From positions 248,001-312,000 of the forward strand of contig NDFF03000050.1 in the NCBI GenBank assembly GCA_002150815.3: a stretch of DNA of 64,000 nucleotides, read 5' to 3'. The notes beneath the pieces are model-generated. The model saw only the letters and a program-made list of their open reading frames with translations. It ran no database searches and had not been told where the DNA came from. Position numbers and translations under genes: made by a program. This DNA comes from Grammothele lineata. Taxonomy: Eukaryota; Basidiomycota; Agaricomycetes; Polyporales; Polyporaceae. How positions within the stretch are numbered: the first letter of the stretch is position 1; each line of letters opens with the position of its first letter. This document shows, piece by piece, positions 34,283 to 46,301 of this stretch.

Positions 34283-35994
34283 ATGTCTGTCGACCAGATG
34301 ACTTTTGGCGACTACTCCTTCCCCTCCACTTCGGACAGCCCCCAGCGATCGTACCAGATACTCGTCGCTCCACAGCCCTCGCTGTACCACACCACCTCGC
34401 TCGCGGCCGACCTCGCGAGCTTCGCTCTGGACGCTCCAGGCATGTCTTCAGAATCTCCGTCCCACTTCCCCTCCGCGCAAGACTACCCGCCCACCGCGCA
34501 CATACCCTTCCTCGACACCTCCGCCTCCGCGTTCTCCTTCCCCCAAAATGCCACCCACGGGATGTATGCCGGCACCAGCGCGCCCTCCTGGCCCAACGGC
34601 GCGTACCCCATAGCCGACCCGGCGCTCGCTCACGCCAGCCGCAGCGCCGCGTTCCTCCAGGGGCTTCAGGCCGTCATCGACTCGACCCACACCACGCAGC
34701 AGCAGCTCGCCGCCGCGCACCCAGGCAGTGGCAATGCGCTCGCGCAAGTGACGGGGGCGCTCTCGGGCTCGCTCGATCCCACCACTGGGGTTTTTCAGCG
34801 CACGATGCCCCACCCGCGCTTGCGGACGGCGCACGCATGCGACCCTTGTCGCAAGCGCAAGGCGAAGGTACGTCCTCCTTCTCTGGATTTGGGGGAATTG
34901 CGCTCATGGGGTTGTGCGCGCGATAGTGCTCCGGCGACCAGCAGTGCGGTCGGTGCCTCCGCCGCGGCCTCATCTGCACCTACTCCGAGGCGCGCTCGCG
35001 CGGCCCCAGCAAGAAAAGGTCGAGCACGACCAGGTCCTCGTTCTCCCATGGCGACCGCTCCGCCTCTCCCGGAAAGAGGCTGGGGAACGCCAGCCACTCC
35101 GGGTCAGCCAGCGACGCAGACGAGGCTGACGCGCGCTCCGAGCCCTCGCCCCCTGTCCCCAGCCAGCCCCCGTCCGACCCCTCTCCCGGCGCTCCATTCG
35201 CCTGGCTCGGCCCCTCGTCTACGCAGAGCAGCCCCTCGCCCCCGGACCGGCACCACCCCCCTTCGCTCAGCGGTGGGCGCCCGCGCGCGGCGACGGTGGG
35301 CATGCTTCAGCTGCCCTCCGAGTCGGCCTTCCACCACCAACTGGCGTTCCAGCCGCCCTTCGCGGACGGGCTGTTTACTCCTTCGCCATTCGCGCCGTTG
35401 GCCGTGGGTGTTGGAGCACCGGAGGCGTTTGCGGCTGCCGAACAGCGGCGCCGGATGTCTCTTCCTGGCTTCCTCTCGGGGCTGGACCAGTTCGGGCGCC
35501 GCCCTGGTACGGGCGGGAGCGCCGCGTCCACGTCCGGGGACTCCCCGCCCCCCGCCTCGTTCGCGAACGCCAAGCGGCTGACCTCGTCGTTTCCCTCTTC
35601 GCCCTCGTTCTTATTCGGCCTGGGGGCGGAGGACGGGAACGTCGCGTCACCCGTGGACAACTCGCCTCCGTACGCCCCCACGCGTTCGAGCTCCTCAGAC
35701 GTTTCGGTCCCGACGCCCGTCTCGCCCCTCGCGCTCTCCTTCGACGACGCGCTCCCCGAGCCCGCCTCTGCCGCTTCCGCTGCCGAGCTCGCGGATATCC
35801 TCAGGGCTGCGGTTGCGGCTGACCCCGTGTCTGCCATGCAGTTTGGTACGCATGTCGAGTACGAGATGGGAGAGGAAGAGATGCTCCCCGTACTCGAGCA
35901 TCCGCTCGCGGGCGCGGGGGTGGGGAAGGTGTCGGATGGATGGGACGCTGCGCTTGGCATGGATGGGAGAGACGTAGGAGTTTTCAGTATGTAG
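34283..35994 (+). CDS. Zn2Cys6 binuclear-cluster transcription factor
   Basis: Nuclear fungal-specific regulator. Two exons, 34283-34867 and 34927-35994, give 550 residues. The cluster has the standard spacing C-x2-C-x6-C-x5-C-x2-C-x6-C, at Cys186, 189, 196, 202, 205 and 212 (HACDPCRKRKAKC, then CGRCLRRGLIC). The single 59-nt intron falls exactly between Lys195 and Cys196, inside the zinc cluster. A basic Ser/Arg-rich region follows (SKKRSSTTRSS). The N-terminal 180 residues and the C-terminal half are Ser/Pro/Ala-rich and probably disordered activation regions, and the C-terminus is acidic (EYEMGEEEML). I see no fungal-specific TF middle homology domain. Targets cannot be inferred. The large LPMO/GH31 neighbours do not prove a link. 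Confidence 0.92.
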
Positions 35995-38982
35995 ATGTGT
36001 GAGAGCTGCGTCCAGGTTAGCAGTACACGTAGATATCTTCATCGTCTTTGCCTTGACGTGACGTCTCTTTCGCTCCGTAGATGTACTACTCTTATTTCTG
36101 TTTTCGTGGCTTTCCATCCCTGCTTTTCGATGTTCTCGTATTAGCTTTCGTATCGCTAGCGCGCTTTGGTTACTTCGCTGTCGTGTACGTCGATGGTCAT
36201 TGCGGATGGCACGTTGTTCCTGGTACGATATCGCGCTTCCTCGTAGTATGGACTATTTTTTCATAGTATTCCCGTAGCATTAGAACCACAGCACCCTTTA
36301 GGTCCTTAGTCGCCCAGTTACCCTGCGCCGAATAACTCCTATCCAAAACCTGCAGCGTGTCAGAACGTTGACTGCGTTATTGCGCTCGACGATGTTCTCT
36401 GCCGCACCCCTTAGAGCTCTCTTCAGTAAGCAGCCACAGAACCCGTCGGCCTCACCCCGGCAACAAAGCACGTAACGCTCACCAATCTCGAAGGGCGGCC
36501 AAGCGGAGGATCGTATGCAGACCCGAGCACGCCGACCGTGGCACATGCGTACGTCAAGGATGTGGTTTCTCCCGGGAGTGTATGGACATAGTGTACTCGC
36601 ACTCAGGGGCTCGCCGAGCGCGGCTTGCGCCTCTTGGTACCCAATCGTGGCGACGTGGTGGCTCCACAGTTTGCTGAGTCCCCGAGGCGGCCCGTATCGC
36701 GTCCGGAAGGGCCCGGGTGCACTCGCGTTGACTCTTGAGGGGCCCCTGAGTAGGGTTATCATGCTGGCGTCATCTGCGGGAGACAATAGGGTGGGCGTTT
36801 GATCGCCGACCGGGCAATGCGAGGTTCGATCCGTGCATACATTGGTCTTTCGATTTCATGCCTACATATGTAGGCGAAGATGATTCGGAGGATGTCGCTT
36901 GAATGGCGATTAGAACCTTCGAACGCGTTGCCAGGCGCGAAGAACTGCTCACGGAGGGCTACAACAGGCTACGCTAGCACTTGAACGCAACACCCAGCAC
37001 GACGCACCTTCAATTCAGGGTTTACGGAAGTATCGAGGGCGATCGATCGGCGACTTGGAATGGATTGCTCGTCCTGGAGTTCGAGTACTGGAATTCCGTA
37101 CCAGTGTGGCATATTCTCGTATACCAGCGAGGGTCTTAATCGTACTGACAACTCCCACGAAAGTCAGCTGTGTCAGCATAGAGAGCAGGTATGACCCACG
37201 AACGTTTGTCGGTACTCACACGCAAGGTGAACGCTTCTTGGCTACTCACATCCGATCGGCCATTTGGCTATGCCAATAATCACATGGACGATGGAGGGAG
37301 AGAAGTATGCAGCGTGCGCTTCCTGGATGATTGAAGCATGCTCTAACAAATGACATCTGCTGTATCCGTATAGTTAGCTTCGCTTGCAACTTTCGTTAGA
37401 TACCAGGGAAGCATACCTACATGCAATAGAGGAAACGCGCGCACTCCAGCGCGAAGTTTGAGCTTAAGTTAAAGTCTAAGCGCCGAATGACTGCAGTGCA
37501 TTTCCGGGTCCATTTATACCCGATCAGACCGGATATGGAGCGCCCAAAGCACCAGGGAAGCCCGCTGGCGCTTATCCCTTGGCATCGGGCGTTGCGTGCG
37601 ACTGGTACAGTCATGGACCGCTCCTTGAAACGCCCAAATCATATTTCGCGTGAATCTACCCGACCTGTGTATGCACATTCATAAAACTTTGCACACATGT
37701 TACACAACGTATACGCCATGTTCTCTCAACATCTTGTGTCTTCCCGTCGTGTTGAGCAAGCTAGGTGACTCGAATACACGAGGGCTCAGATAGGCGCCCA
37801 AACTCACTCGGTGAAACAGCTTGTGCGCAACAACCAATACATATCTTCACAGTCTCAAATGTCAGTAGAAAACGCCTTCAAAATAGTTCCGCATATTCTT
37901 TTCAGTGCCCAGAATTATTCCAAGGCAGTTGGAAGCCTGTGGGGCTGGCAACGAACAGAAATGCAGGTGGCCGGCGCAAGGCTCGATCCCGCGGTCGAAC
38001 GCGGGCGCTTACATGATTTCACCTCATTCCCGCAATACATCTTTCAAAATCTCGGCGAAGGCACCGCGTTCGCCCACAGAATTTCACGTACAGGCGACTG
38101 GAATATGTTGTAATGGGGTGAGAAGGTTGATACCGTAAATTGTGAATGCTCTAACTATAAAAGTGTCGCCGAAGATTTGGGAGGGTATAGTGCCATCATT
38201 CCATCGAGGCATTCACCATCTATATTTTGATTGTTTCGCGTCGCAATGTCGATTGCTTGTGCTCAGGAGGTAGCTACTGATTAAGAGCTTGAAAACGAGC
38301 CCAAGATCAAGTGAATCGGGCCAGATTGAAGCAGTATAGGGCCATGTGTTTCAAGGAGTGGGGGTGTTTCAAGGAGCGGTCCATGACTGTACTTACCTTT
38401 GGCTCAGTTTTGGCTCTCGCGTCGACCTCTGTTCCGTCCGGTTATCCTCTTGCGCCCATTGTCGACATTACCAACCGGTATCAGCACCGATATTCCATAG
38501 GAATCAACCCTCTCTATACTATGGCCCTATTTGACCACCGCGTGAGCCCGTGGGATCCATGCGCCCAATACCTTTGATCTGCGGCGATCTAGAGCTACAG
38601 TCGCGAGGCAGGTGAGGTGAACCGTGTCATCCTCATAACCCTCGCACGTCTTCTATGGACTCAAATCGGCTTCAGATGCTCTTCTTTCTCGAGGGGCTGT
38701 TCAGCTGAACGTCGGCTGAGGGATCAGACGCGTGTACGAATGCTCCCGGGAGTCCCGGTTACGACACGCGCCAGTCATGAGACCGTTCGACCCCATTCTA
38801 CCCGCCAGTCGGCCCTCCAGCTCCTTACGTCCGTCCAGTAGCGGCGTGGCGCCTCTTCGTCGCGGAAGACAAGACTTCCTGCATGCCGTCAGCCTAGGAA
38901 CATGGAGCTTCGCCAGCATATATAAACGCTCTGCGTCATTCGCGGTTCTATTGTGCTTCCCTCTAGCACTCGTCGGCCCTCC
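35995..38982. other. Gene-poor stretch of 3 kb
   Basis: Frames of 60-160 aa on both strands lack motifs. At 36820-36837 and 37980-38010 there are short tRNA-like T-arm texts, but no matching acceptor or anticodon stems. The last 60 nt hold the TATA promoter of the GH31 gene. Confidence 0.4.
38919..38926 (+). promoter_or_regulatory. TATA box of the GH31 gene
   Basis: TATATAAA 57 nt upstream of the ATG at 38983. The implied 5' UTR is only about 25-30 nt, which also argues for the 38983 start. Confidence 0.6.
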
Positions 38983-41900
38983 ATGCTCCTCACCTGGGCC
39001 TTCGCTGCCCTGTCCCTCCGGGGCGCGTTTGCCCGCGCCCCATCGACATTGGAGAGTCGTCTGTTGAAGAGAGATGCCGACGATTCATGGCCCTCACTCA
39101 ACGTGTCGTCGTGTCCAGGTGAGTACTCGACAGCATACATACACCTTTCTTTGCGAAGCGCGTTTCTGGGATCAAGCTTCGCCGGGTGTCATGGGGCGGC
39201 GGTTCTATGCGGACCGATTGATATCGCGGTCACGTTGCAAGCGGGTAGAGGCGTTACCGTGATGGCGTGGGTCTTTTATGCAGCGCGGTCGGCGGTAGAA
39301 GTATCTCCACTTCATACGTGAAATGGAATTATGTCACGGAGAGACTCTAGGTTCTGCATTGTGGCGTTTACCAGTTACTAACTAGTGCGCCAGGATACAC
39401 TCTCTCATCTCTCTCTGAGACAAGCAACGGGCTCAAGGCGGACTTGATTCTCGCTGGCACCGCATGCAATGCATTCGGTCATGACATTGCGAACTTGACC
39501 ATCGAAGTCACATACGAAACGAAGACGAGGTAGCTAACTGGCGCTACCTTCATCGATCAAGAATCACGCTCACCTGGGTGTATAGACTGCATGTCAACAT
39601 CTTCGACACGGCCAACGAGCAGTTTACTATCCCATCTGACGTGATCCCCCTTGCGGGTCCCGAGGATGACCCCGGCCTGAAGAAAAACTCCGACCTGGTG
39701 TTCAATTACGATTCCAACCCGTTCGCCTTCTGGATTACGCGCCGTTCGGAGCCCGACGCGCAGCCGCTCTTTGACACCCGAGCACAGTCCCTTCCGCCGA
39801 CCCCCATTCCACCTGTCATCTCCACTGACAACAGCACGGCGCTCGATGGATTCCCGCTAGTCTTCGAGGACCAATATCTCCAGCTGACCTCCGCGCTTCC
39901 TCTTGGCGCCAACATCTACGGCTTGGGTGAGGTGCTCGCGAGCTTCGGATTCCGGCGCGACGTCGGTACGGACGGCGGCGTGGGGACCATCCAAACGTTG
40001 TGGGCGCGTGATATTCCGGACCCGATCGACCAGAACGTGTACGTTCTTGGCTTCTTCCATGGTAAAGCATTCTCTCACACGTACGCTCGGTGTTCAGGTA
40101 CGGCTCTCACCCGATCTACCTCGAGCATCGCTTCAACGAGACGACGAAGACCTCTCAATCTCACGGTGTCTTCCGCTTCGGGTGCGTTCTCTCTCGCCTC
40201 CACCGTCGAGGCCGTCCCTCGCTTCTGATCGCCCGTTGACTCCACCCCACGCCCTTCTTCCCAGCCTGTCCGGGTCGGACATCCTCCTTCTCACTCCACC
40301 CTCGTCCCCTGTCTCGCTCGTGCAGTACCGCTTACTCGGGGGCACGCTCGACTTCTACTTCTTCTCCGGGCCGACGCCGCAATCCGTCGTCGAGCAGTAT
40401 GGGGCGCTCATCGGCTTGCCGCAGTGGCAGCCCGCGTGGGGCTTCGGCTTCCACCTGTGCCGGTGGGGATACATGGACGTGAACGACACGCGTACACAGG
40501 TGCAGAAGATGCGCGAGGCGGACATCCCGCTCGAGGTCATGTGGAACGATATCGATCTGTATCATGCTTTGAGGGACTTCACGACGGACCCGGTTAGTTT
40601 CCCTGCGGACGAGATGAAGGAGTTCATTGGGGAGTTGGTGAGTGGCTCCGTGAATTTGATCGAGATCTCATGGGCTAAGCAGTTTGTTATAGACTGCGAA
40701 CAACCAACACTATATTCCAATCACCGACGCGGCTCTCGCGGTACTTGTGAATGACACTGACGTGGTAAGTAGGACCGCCATGATTGCGGCCGAATCAACA
40801 ACTGATGCCAATTCGTGTTACTCTAGTACGACCCATATACGCGTGGAACGGAGTTGTGAGTTCGCTCTCAGCCTAATGTCGATCAACTCGCTCATCGTGT
40901 CTCCAGGGATGTATTCATCAAGAACCCAGACGGCTCCCAGTACTGGGGTCAGGTTTGGCCAGGCTTCACGGTGAGCACTTCCCTCAGCCTTCTCGCCTAG
41001 CGTCTCCGCATAGGGTACTGATCCTCCTTGTTAGGTATTCCCGGACTGGTTCGCGAACAACACCCAAATGTTCTGGGCCGAAGCGTTCAAGAACTGGTCG
41101 CAGCTCGGTGTCAACTTCTCTGGTATTTGGCTCGACATGAACGAAGCGTCGTCGTTCTGCGTGGGGTCGTGGTATGTCGACATTCAGCCTGGTCTGAGTC
41201 GTCTCACAAACCCCTGACCTTTATCCGCTGTACAGCGGCACCGGTGCGAACCTCACTGCAGCGACCATCCCAGACCAGTTCTTCCCCGGTACGCCCGGTA
41301 ACTTGGTTACGCAATATCCTGAAGGGTACGCTTGTCGTTCTTGAATAGGCTATCCCGCATGATACTAACAGTCGGACGCTGCACACAGATACAATGCGAC
41401 GATTTTCGGGCCCAGCGGAAACATCACCGTCAACGGCACGCTCACTTTCGGGATCAACAGCCCTCCCTCATCACTTCAGAAGCGCGGCTTAGGCGCAGCG
41501 GGAGAGCCCGGCACCGACCTCAACAATCCTCCGTATGCCATTCATAACGGTACGCCTTTGTGCTGATCGTGAACCCGGGTAGCTCTAACGTTACTTTTAG
41601 GCGACCCGACGCTCTCGACCCACGACCTTTCTACCAACGCTACCCACGCGACCGGCGTCGTCGAGCTGGACGTCCACAACATGTGGGGCCTCATGGAAGA
41701 GAAGGCGACGCACCTCGCGTTGCTCGAGCTCCACCCTGGCAAGCGGCCCTTCCTCATCAGCCGCTCTACGGCCCCGAGCTCGGGCAAGTGGACCGGGCAC
41801 TGGCTCGGGGATAACACGAGCTTGTGGATGTACATGTATCTCAACATCCAAGGCGTGCTCCAGTTCCAGATCTTCCAGATCCCCTTCGTCGGCGCGGACA

Positions 41901-42843
41901 CGTGCGGCTTCCAGGGCAACACGGATGAGGAGCTCTGTGGGCGCTGGATGCAGTTGTCCGCGTTTATGCCGTTCTACAGGAACCACAACGTGAGGAGCGC
42001 GCTTTCGCAAGAGCCGTACCGCTGGGACTCGGTCGCCAACGCGTCGCGCACCGCGATCGGCATTCGCTACAGTCTTCTTCCGTACTGGGTAAGTCGTGCC
42101 TACTCATCTCCGCGGCTCCCGTGATACTAACATTCGCTCGCTTTGACTCGCAGTACACTCTCTTCGCGAACGCGTCCTTGCACGGGACGCCGCCCGTCCG
42201 CGCGCTCTTCTTCGAGTTCCCCAACGAGCCCGAGCTCTTCTCCGTCGACCGCCAGTTCCTCGTCGGGCCCTCCATCCTCGCCACGCCCGTCCTCACCCCG
42301 AACGTCTCCACCGTCGACGGCATCTTCCCCGGCGAGGGCCGCGTGCAGTGGCGCGACTGGTACACGCACGCCGTGCTCGACGCCGTGCCCTCCGCGAACA
42401 CGACCCTCTCTGCGCCCCTCGGCCACATCCCCCTGCACATCCGCGAGGGCGCCGCACTCCTGCTTCACGCAGAGCCTAAGTACACGATCGCGGAGACGCG
42501 CGCGGGCCCGTACGCGTTGCTCGTCTCGCAGTCTCCGGGTAGTGGACACGCGTTCGGCACGGCGTACGTAGACGACGGGGAGACGGTTCCCCCGACGCCG
42601 AACACGACGCTGACGTTTGTCACGAGCAAGGGCACCCTGCGGATTGAATCGAAGGGCAACTTTGGCATTACGCAGAAGCTGGAGAAGGTGACGGTGCTTG
42701 GTGCGGCGAACGCGAAGCCGGAGTCGATAAGAGTAAATGGAAAGGCTGTGAAGACATTTGAGTTTGACGCGGACGTGGAGAGGCTGGTGTTGACTGGAAT
42801 GGGAATTGACCTGAACTCTGATACGACAATTACATGGAAGTAG
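38983..42843 (+). CDS. Secreted GH31 alpha-glucosidase
   Basis: Retaining glycoside hydrolase family 31 enzyme releasing glucose from maltose, starch fragments or related alpha-glucosides outside the cell. Thirteen exons join in frame: 38983-39118, 39394-39529, 39586-40038, 40098-40181, 40265-40637, 40693-40764, 40827-40855, 40907-40970, 41035-41171, 41236-41325, 41389-41549, 41601-42088 and 42154-42843, giving 970 residues. An N-terminal signal peptide (MLLTWAFAALSLRGAFA) is followed by a dibasic LLKR site. The catalytic nucleophile is Asp483 in GIWLDMNEAS and the acid/base is Asp649 in GHWLGDNTS. Other GH31 features are WGFGFHLCRWGY, DIPLEVMWNDIDL and PFVGADTCGF. Many N-glycosylation sequons fit a secreted protein. 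Length and layout match fungal GH31 glucosidases (about 900-1000 residues). Confidence 0.95.
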
Positions 42844-43005
42844 TTATAGCAGCTATCGCAGCTGGGTGCAAAATCGTAGTCCATCACCGTCTATTCGCTG
42901 GAGGAGCACGTGGCGCGCTGAGGAGCGTGGTGTCCGCGAAGCCATTGGCTGAGAGCCTGCTGACTGTGGCAAATGTGGGTCCGTCGCAGTGGACCCCTTC
43001 GCATA

Positions 43006-43273
43006 CTGTGGTAATCAGACCATAGCGGCGGGGGGTTTAGGGTGTGACACGTCCCCGCCGAACCGGCGGGGCGGCGGGGATGCCCTCAAGGTGTGACGCC
43101 GCCGCCGCAGGCGGCGGAAATTTTCCATTTTAGGCATCCGGCGCATCCAAATTGGCCTCACCGCCGTCGGTCACGTCCGGCGGGGCTCCTTGTGATCAGT
43201 GACAAAAGGTGGATAGCGGCGCGGCGGCGGGCCCTGTGACGCGTGACGCGCCGCTATGGTCTGATTACCACAG
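43006..43273. mobile_element. MITE, Tc1/mariner-type termini
   Basis: A 268-bp element with perfect 25-bp terminal inverted repeats, 43006-43030 and 43249-43273 (CTGTGGTAATCAGACCATAG at the left end). Each end is flanked by TA (43004-43005 and 43274-43275), the target duplication of Tc1/mariner/pogo transposons. The interior is very GC-rich with CCGCC runs and has no coding capacity. It inserted 163 bp downstream of the GH31 stop codon. Perfect TIRs imply recent mobility or conversion. Confidence 0.9.
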
Positions 43274-43509
43274 TAGTCTGAGCGATCTACCTTACATGGG
43301 TCGACTGCGCCACCCTGCTCCTAGAGAGGAAAAACGGGATGCAGCCTACGATTTTGCATCCAGCTGCGAATTTTTGGCATTTTCAGGGACAACGTTAGTG
43401 TTTACCTTGGTTTGTGCGATGTTTAAGTGGCGCTTTCCATCATACCTGGCGGCGGGGCTGATTATCAAAATTCTTCGCGAGCATAAAGAGAGTATTACAA
43501 GGCCGCCAT

Positions 43510-43579
43510 GCATTAAGGGGGAATCGAACCCCCGGCGGGTCGATGGCAACGACCCAGGTTACCACTACCCCATTAATGC
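43510..43579 (-). tRNA. tRNA-Gly (GCC)
   Basis: Read on the minus strand, a perfect 7-bp acceptor stem (GCATTAA with TTAATGC) encloses a D-arm, an anticodon arm GGTCG-TTGCCAT-CGACC and a T-arm GGGGG-TTCGATT-CCCCC. The anticodon is GCC, decoding GGC/GGU. The B-box text GGTTCGATTCC is canonical. It is about 70 nt, with no intron. Confidence 0.92.
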
Positions 43580-46301
43580 GATGCACGAACAGACACGATG
43601 ATACCTTATATTGGCGCACAATAGTACCCTTAGCTGCGCTTTAACATACAACTACCATACAAACTTGATACAAACACGACCTGCCAAGAGACAAGGACGT
43701 GTCCCATTGTTCGCCGACTTGGTTGAGAACACAATTGATCGATTGAAAGAACCACTAACTATCACTAGAAGAATAGGTACTGATTTCTTGCCTGTCATTA
43801 TATCATAGTTATAGCCCTCCGGGCAGACCTGGACACAAGTGAACGCACTCAGAAGGTACTCATTTCCTCGCTGGGGACGGACATTTGAAATGCTTCTGCT
43901 GTAGTACAGTAGCTTACTGTTGAGCCTATTGAGTGGCCTGCCCCCAGCAGACGGAGTTAGCCCTCGCGCTCCGCGCTCGAGCTAACGCAGCGCCGCTGGG
44001 GACAGGCCACTTAATTAAGACTTCAGGGATTGCGAGGGCATGACGTGCTCAGGCTCACAGAGCATCGCAGCAGCTCTGCTGTTGCTCGATGTGACTTGAA
44101 CATCGTCTGCACAGGAGCACACACAATTCTGAGTTGATTCTGAGAGTCAGCAGTTCAAGCTTCAAGTTGGACGTGGTTTCCTCTGCAACAAGAGTGCCTG
44201 GCAATTCGTTTAGCAAGCCAGTGCGGCCATATCATCTGGCAGTTCTACCAAGGGCCCAGTGTCAGGAGTGCACACTACACGGCCGGGAGGGCAGCGGCTC
44301 GACTGACACGAGCGGCAATTCCCTTTGGAGCTAGCACACCCGAGGATGAAGCTGAAGCTTGAAGCTTGAAGTCCGGTGAAGGTGTTTGACCGATTTACCA
44401 CGTCTCAGCTACTCTATTTATGTATACATTCCAGTAGCGTACGGGCCTAGTGCCCCGCCCGCCCTTGGCTCCGCCGCGGGTCCCTGTACACGGAAGACGG
44501 GATAGAATACACCTATTCGATTGAAAAAAAAAGGTGTTCGACATCAGTAATTCCCAATTTGTCTGACAAGATCTGATGTTCTGACGCGTCCGACGAGTTG
44601 AACTGTCAGATGCTCAGACATCTTAGACACCTCAGATCATCTTCAGATTTTCTGGCTGCCCACCGTACACTGATAGGCTTTACAAGGTATTTCACACCGT
44701 AGAAGGCTCGTTATACTATATATACGAACATCGGTGACTAGACTACATAGTCATTGCCTGTGGGACCGCACCGGGGGCACTTTGTTGAGTGCGAGCGTCA
44801 GGCCGATTGGCCTTCGCGGCAGCGAGACATATGCCTTAGTGAGCCGTAAAACGCACTGATGGCAATGTCTTCGCGCACGTCAGAGATGTGGTCGAAGCGG
44901 GGCGGACGGCGTGAGTCAAAGCAGGGCCCGCTACCGCTCCTGGAGAAGGACATGCTGAAGGAAAGCCCAACATGGTACGGGTAACGATGACAGAGGTAGC
45001 GCGTGCGGCGTGAGGAGCAGCCGGCGGCAACTTGAACTGCGCGGCTGCTCATACGTTGACACTTGGATTGCAGTCTTCGCGCACGCCTGTGTCCGTAGTG
45101 CGCGGTTTTGTGAACCTTGCCTGCATCAGCAGTGCTCGAGCTGAGATGTATGGGGGTATGGACTGCCGGCGCTGGACTTGTTCGTGCGGAACCTGGTGGC
45201 GGATCGAGAAGGTCTGGTACCTCGGCCAATGGCAGCTCGAGGCGACAGAAAACCTGTTCGATCCTTCATGGGATAGATGACGGGAAAACTCGAGTATCTG
45301 CAAGAAACTAAACTGCTCACCTGGTAGACTCAGCGTGAGAGTGCTGAGGAGAGCGCAGACGCTCTAGCTGCAATTTCACGCTGTTCAACAAGGAGCCCTC
45401 GGCGAGGGCAGGGCGATGCGTCGGCGTGCGCATTGTACAACACACAGGAGTCTCCCAACGAGACACGGCCACGCCAAGCAGGAGACAAGATTGACGCGCT
45501 TTCAATGGAGGGCTCACCATTCCCCCTAACCCCATGTTCGTTCAGTTGTTGATCTGCGTAGCATGTCACAGATGCAGGAAAAGCCGTGCGAGTGAAGAGG
45601 GAGGCCAAGCAAGAGCAATGCGGACGAGCTAAGTAAGTGTCGGGGGACGAAGTCAAGCTTCCGATCGACTTGCTCCGGCCGTGAAACGTTTAGTATTCCG
45701 ATACCGATCCGACCGGCGCTGGGCGAGCGGCAATTCAGCGTCAAAGCTGAGTAATCCCCCGGTCCGATTTGGGCGTATCGCCCGCACGTGGTCGTGGGTA
45801 TTTTCACGTGAGTGATTTTCTTACCTTACAAGGCAAGTCGTTCTCAGCGGTATGCATATTCTACCATATACGCCAGATCTGATACAAAGATTCGACAATG
45901 TTACCCCCCAAGACCTGTCCACTGAAGTGTCCAGGAATATGATATGGAACAAATATGGAATGCCAGTGACTTTGTGATAACTGCTCTGGGTACTAAGTAG
46001 TAATCGTCGTCATCAGTCAACGGAGTATAGTGTAGGTTGGAGGGGGCCGACGGTGGTGAGGCGGAGACTCGATAATCGCTTTTGTACCCTATACATAGGA
46101 AACTAGCTGATAACGAGGAGGAGAGGGCGCGAGAGGGCGGGCATGGTGGTAGTATGAGGGCAAAAGCGCGAGGAGTGCGGGACATGGCGAGCTCGGATCG
46201 TTGAGCACCGGATTCCAACATATAGTATGCAACTTCGGGAGCGAATCACTTACACATACACTCCGCACTCAACCATCCAACACCGTTGTATCGCACATCC
46301 T
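43580..46301. other. Gene-free stretch of 2.7 kb
   Basis: Contains a hairpin (43932-44011), a pair of CTTCAAG/CTTGAAG-type short inverted motifs near 44155 and 44360, an A-tract at 44525, and CAGA/TCTGA-rich text around 44560-44660. Frames at 44798-45229 (minus) and 45032-45280 (plus) overlap and show no domain. I see no gene. Confidence 0.45.
43932..44011. repeat. Long hairpin with GC-rich stem
   Basis: Arms AGTGGCCTGCCCCCAGC (43932-43948) and GCTGGGGACAGGCCACT (43995-44011) pair at 16 of 17 positions. An inner GTTAGC (43956-43961)/GCTAAC (43981-43986) pair and a near-palindromic CTCGCGCTCCGCGCTCGAG loop extend the stem. There is no poly-T after it on either strand, so it is not a Pol III-type terminator. 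It may be a small mobile or structural repeat. Confidence 0.7.

Noticed and set aside
36800..36845. tRNA-like GGTTCGATCC text
   Set aside because: The T-stem does not pair and no anticodon arm is present.
44153..44370. CTTCAAG/CTTGAAG inverted motifs as transposon ends
   Set aside because: The match is only about 13 nt, built of a simple repeated heptamer, with no target duplication.
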